Assembly: GCA_030427905.1 (NCBI GenBank)
Contig: JAUICL010000001.1
Location: forward strand, 434,001-498,000
Source of the DNA: Bacteroidia bacterium
Lineage (GTDB): Bacteria > Bacteroidota > Bacteroidia > Flavobacteriales_D > Cryomorphaceae
Length of the DNA: 64,000 nt
Direction: 5' to 3'
The notes under the pieces were generated by a model, which was given only the letters and a program-made list of their open reading frames with translations, made no database searches and was not told the DNA's origin. The position numbers and the translations under genes were made by a program. Below are positions 61,801 through 64,000 of the stretch, piece by piece; position 1 is the first letter of the stretch; the number at the start of each line of letters is the position of its first letter.

Positions 61801-62232
61801 AATTTTACGCTTCCAGTGAACGACGGTTCGTCTTGGACTTCAGCTGCGGAAAGCGTGGGTTTTGCGACTCCTGGTTATCAGAATTCTCAGTACAGCCCTT
61901 CGGGAAGTTCAAGTGGAAATTTTGAGCTGGAGAACAAACTGTTTTCGCCGGATAACGATGGGTTTCAGGATTTACTGCTAATCAACTACTCGCTCGATAC
62001 GCCGGGCTTCATTGCTACCATCACCATTTACGATTCGCGCGGGCGGGTGGTGAAGGACTTGAAGCAAAACTTTTTGCTCGGAACGGAAGGCACCATCACC
62101 TGGGATGGAGTGAGCAACAAAGGAACCAAAGCGCGAATAGGCCCGCACATTGTGTTCATCGATATTTTTGACCAAAATGGCAATACGGACACTTTCAAAA
62201 TCCCCTGTGTGGTGGCCGGAAAACTAAATTGA
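58876..62232 (+). CDS. Large secreted lamin-tail-domain protein
   Basis: An approximately 1118-residue exported protein. N-terminal hydrophobic signal (IWLLVFCFAFLAVQGQ), a laminin-G-like region (DDFSDGDFTANPVWSGDQSL), then alternating Ig-like SbsA-type units (TFDEPLDENSAESTSNFSI, RVLFSETMDESS) and three lamin-tail domains (LFNEIMADPSPSQGLPEVEY, LITEIMADPTPSNGLPEAEY, LLNEILFNPYTGGVDFVELV). The end (LFSPDNDGFQDLLLINYSL) is a FlgD/CHU_C-like domain used by T9SS cargo. The start is TTG 58876; no ATG exists upstream in frame, so it is uncertain. Confidence 0.88.
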   Translation: MFGIWLLVFCFAFLAVQGQVNDDFSDGDFTANPVWSGDQSLFVVADQTLRSNSPDVATYALATANTLALNTAWSFDINLNFSTSGANYVDIYLIAESAVLVDEPDGYFVRIGGTNDEISFYKRSGGSVDLLIDGGDGVVGSSSNNLFTIRAERSSEGIWTIYYDEDADGDESLLGSIDDNELTTTESFGFRIVQSSAAGPVFNHFFDNVLIEEIPVDEDPPNLLSAVALSGTELELTFDEPLDENSAESTSNFSIDNGIGPPISAELVAPDRVLLTLAAALESGLEYEVEANGVEDLAGNATSGQVATFTYFEISEPAFKDVLFNEIMADPSPSQGLPEVEYIEIFNQSESYFDLEGWILVNTTTEMMLPSFIFQPGQYIIICDDENAAELEPFGQVIGLPSFTALSNAGDSLTLLADPGIIDLVAYDDAWYGDSEFAQGGYSLELINPESPCGSSSNWTASMAALGGTPGQVNASFDDTPDQTPPEVVEVVGGEVVRVLFSETMDESSLIAGVYTISGGIAVVNVAPSADLLSADLSVSPALEIGELYEIEISGQTDCWGNEVVPITETFIIGSEPFYGQLLITEIMADPTPSNGLPEAEYFELYNSGQKAIELAGVRLNDVIFSSPKVLAPGDYLVCASEGSASDFLLFPEIYFISELSTTYFTNSGRDLSLFNPSGEELDRVNYDLTWYADEDALDGGYSLERINLMEPCRGGDNWRASTHADGGTPGEVNSVNSDEPDQSPPTITQVFVRSELLIEVIFDEVLDSLSVLSAEIVLDPEVGILNVRYLSEDLRIVEIDLAEALDPDQRYTISISGIYDCSGNEMVPLKDREIGVPVSPSGGDLLLNEILFNPYTGGVDFVELVNVGSEILSLEGVVLANQDGTERIISEDPVSMLPGEYLGLTSSMSQTMTDYPQGREKYLFEMESLPSFANSEGSVVLLDPDGVELQHFDYEESDHLDLLVSFKGVSLERINFTLPVNDGSSWTSAAESVGFATPGYQNSQYSPSGSSSGNFELENKLFSPDNDGFQDLLLINYSLDTPGFIATITIYDSRGRVVKDLKQNFLLGTEGTITWDGVSNKGTKARIGPHIVFIDIFDQNGNTDTFKIPCVVAGKLN

Positions 62233-62234
62233 TT

Positions 62235-63380
62235 ATGACCAAAATCTGTTCGAAGCTACCTGAGACGGGCACGACAATATTCTCAGTAATGAGCCAGCTT
62301 GCGGCAGAGCACAAGGCGCTTAATTTATCGCAAGGCTTCCCCGATTTTCCAGTCGATCCACAACTCATTGAGCTGATCTACCGTGCCATGAAAGATGGAT
62401 ACAATCAGTACGCACCCATGCCAGGGCTGCCGGCACTGCGAGAGGCGATTGCTCAAAAAAATGAGAAGACCTACGGCCGATCTTACGATGCCAATACGGA
62501 GATCACGATCACTGCAGGAGCTACACAAGGATTGCACGCGGCGATTTCTGCCCTTGTTCACCCTGGCGATGAAGTCATCATCTTCGTTCCGGCTTACGAC
62601 TCTTACAAACCTGCCGTGGAGTTGAACGGCGGGAAAGTCGTGGAGATTCCCCTCGAAGCACCCGACTTCGAACCCGATTGGGATCGTGTTCGGGCAGCTA
62701 TTTCCGAGAAAACGCGAATGATTCTGATCAATACGCCACACAACCCTACGGGAACCATCTGGAGTAAATCGGATATGCACGAGCTGGAGAAAGTAACAAG
62801 CGACACCGATATCATCGTTCTCAGCGATGAAGTGTACGAACACATTGTTTTTGATGGGAATGAACATTGGAGTGCGGCTCGGTTTGATGGCTTGGCGGAG
62901 CGTTCCATCACCGTTTCGAGTTTCGGAAAGACCTTTCACGCCACGGGTTGGAAGGTAGGCTACCTTTGTGCTCCGGCACACTTGATGACAGAAATCCGAA
63001 AAGTGCATCAGTACGTCGTTTTCTCGGTGAATACTTCCGTGCAGATGGCCTTGAGCCAATACCTCCAAAAAGATTCTAACTGGACTAATCTTCCCGATTT
63101 TTACCAGAAGAAACGGGATGCCTTTCGGGGTAGCTTAACCGAGTCAAAATTCAAGCCATTGGCCTGCTCGGGCACCTATTTCCAACTCTGCGATTATTCG
63201 CAAATATCCGATGAGTCCGAGCTGGAATTCGCTAAGCGATTAACCGCTGAGCATGGAATTGCAGCCATCCCGATTTCCGTTTTTTATCCAGAGATCAAGA
63301 ATCAGAATCTCCTTCGGTTTTGCTTCGCAAAAAATGATCGAACTTTAGAAGAAGCAGCAATTGCATTGAATAAGATCTAA
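62235..63380 (+). CDS. Methionine-type class I aminotransferase (YbdL-like)
   Basis: A 381-residue PLP enzyme. Seen: NLSQGFPDFPVDPQLIELI, GYNQYAPMPGLPALREAI, NTPHNPTGTIW, LSDEVYEHIVFD, PLP-Lys in SSFGKTFHATGWKVGY, and the C-terminal Arg in LLRFCFAKND. It resembles YbdL, which transaminates methionine to its keto acid or the reverse. ATG 62235 is preferred over TTG 62229. Its stop overlaps the next ATG by one base; the pair with an omega-amidase fits methionine salvage by glutamine transamination. Confidence 0.92.
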   Translation: MTKICSKLPETGTTIFSVMSQLAAEHKALNLSQGFPDFPVDPQLIELIYRAMKDGYNQYAPMPGLPALREAIAQKNEKTYGRSYDANTEITITAGATQGLHAAISALVHPGDEVIIFVPAYDSYKPAVELNGGKVVEIPLEAPDFEPDWDRVRAAISEKTRMILINTPHNPTGTIWSKSDMHELEKVTSDTDIIVLSDEVYEHIVFDGNEHWSAARFDGLAERSITVSSFGKTFHATGWKVGYLCAPAHLMTEIRKVHQYVVFSVNTSVQMALSQYLQKDSNWTNLPDFYQKKRDAFRGSLTESKFKPLACSGTYFQLCDYSQISDESELEFAKRLTAEHGIAAIPISVFYPEIKNQNLLRFCFAKNDRTLEEAAIALNKI

Positions 63381-64000
63381 TGGAGAACCCAATCAACATA
63401 GCACTACTGCAGACCGAACTAGTCTGGCATAATGCAGCAAAAAATCGAGAGCAGATTGACCAAAAGCTCGCTCAACTTCGAGATGGAGTAGACCTCGTAG
63501 TGCTTCCCGAAATGTTTACTTCGGGGTTTACCATGGAAGCTGAAGCTGTCGCCGAATCGATGGATGGCCCCACGATGAACTGGCTCCTTGCGAAATCTAA
63601 GGATATGGGTATTGCCATTTGCGGAAGCTTGGTGATCGAAGTGGATGGCACATTTCGAAATCGGTTTGTGTTTGCGGACCAAGGCGAGATTCTAGCAGTC
63701 TACGATAAGCGTCACCTTTTCCGGATGGCCGATGAGCACCTGACTTTTACCGCGGGAAAGGAGCAGAGCCTTTTCGAGTGGAAGGGAATCACGGTGATGC
63801 CACGGGTTTGTTATGATCTCCGTTTTCCAGTTTGGAGCCGAAGCAGCGTAGCCGAGCTACAAATCTACGTAGCCAATTGGCCAAGTCCACGCATTGCGGC
63901 TTGGGACAAACTGCTTATGGCTAGAGCCATCGAGAATCAGTGTTTTGTTGTCGGGGTGAATCGCGTTGGGAATGACGAGAAGGGTCTTTTGTACACGGGT
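63380..64000 (+). CDS. Nitrilase-family omega-amidase (YafV-like), cut by the window edge
   Basis: The first 207 codons are present and the frame is still open at base 64000. The nitrilase triad is complete: Glu in VVLPEMFTSGFTME, Lys in YDKRHLFRMADEH and Cys in MPRVCYDLRFPVW. YafV/Nit2-type omega-amidases hydrolyse 2-oxoglutaramate or 2-oxosuccinamate, the by-products of glutamine and asparagine transaminases. It starts on the last base of the aminotransferase stop codon, so the two are coupled. Confidence 0.92.
   Translation, partial: MENPINIALLQTELVWHNAAKNREQIDQKLAQLRDGVDLVVLPEMFTSGFTMEAEAVAESMDGPTMNWLLAKSKDMGIAICGSLVIEVDGTFRNRFVFADQGEILAVYDKRHLFRMADEHLTFTAGKEQSLFEWKGITVMPRVCYDLRFPVWSRSSVAELQIYVANWPSPRIAAWDKLLMARAIENQCFVVGVNRVGNDEKGLLYTG

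Overview
The window is chromosomal DNA of a Bacteroidota bacterium, most likely a marine member of the Flavobacteriales (Cryomorphaceae-like groups fit best; this is an inference). The signs are gliding-motility lipoprotein GldH, the IPExxxVDY-family protein between rnc and pyk, T9SS-type C-terminal domains on secreted proteins, a LytTR response regulator, and repeated TAnnTTTG promoter elements with almost no Shine-Dalgarno use. No rRNA operon, phage, CRISPR array or intact insertion sequence is visible.

Layout. 1-10 kb: a left-truncated PAS histidine kinase with its LytTR regulator, RNase R, ferritin, a YfiR/TPR/SpoIIE-phosphatase signalling operon and a tandem universal stress protein. 10.1-10.8 kb: an intact tRNA-Asn followed by a decayed tandem array of tRNA-Asn 3' fragments, terminator hairpins and a frameshifted GIY-YIG endonuclease gene. 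10.9-31 kb: mostly housekeeping genes: sugar kinase, rnhA, purN, the acpP-fabF-rnc-pyk block, pheS, cyclophilin, a double ABC ATPase, a 3-oxoacid CoA-transferase pair, and the chain holB-ricT-gldH-PBP1A. 31-41 kb: pgk, cvpA, lipB, a sugar-phosphate isomerase, lysS, a HEAT-cyclophilin lipoprotein, gpsA and uvrC.

41.3-51.2 kb is the most coherent accessory region and reads as a light-response island: a CarH/LitR-like MerR regulator with a cobalamin-domain signature, an ECF sigma factor, phytoene synthase, IPP isomerase, a PTPS-like pterin enzyme, GTP cyclohydrolase I and photolyase. After a terminator come a secreted three-FAS1-domain protein, a peroxiredoxin-like protein, a lycopene-cyclase-like membrane protein, a helical protein of unknown function and a DUF4412-like protein. 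A 30-bp inverted repeat is shared by the promoter regions of the sigma factor and the FAS1 gene, which suggests one regulator ties carotenoid synthesis, pterin and DNA repair to a surface protein.

51-64 kb: ileS, a DksA-like protein, lspA (no normal start codon visible), a PadR-regulator/membrane-protein pair flanked by two 194-bp direct repeats, asd, a large secreted lamin-tail protein, and a methionine-aminotransferase-like/omega-amidase-like pair, the latter cut by the right edge. The most unusual finding is the tRNA-Asn/GIY-YIG tandem array; the shared operator of the light island is second.
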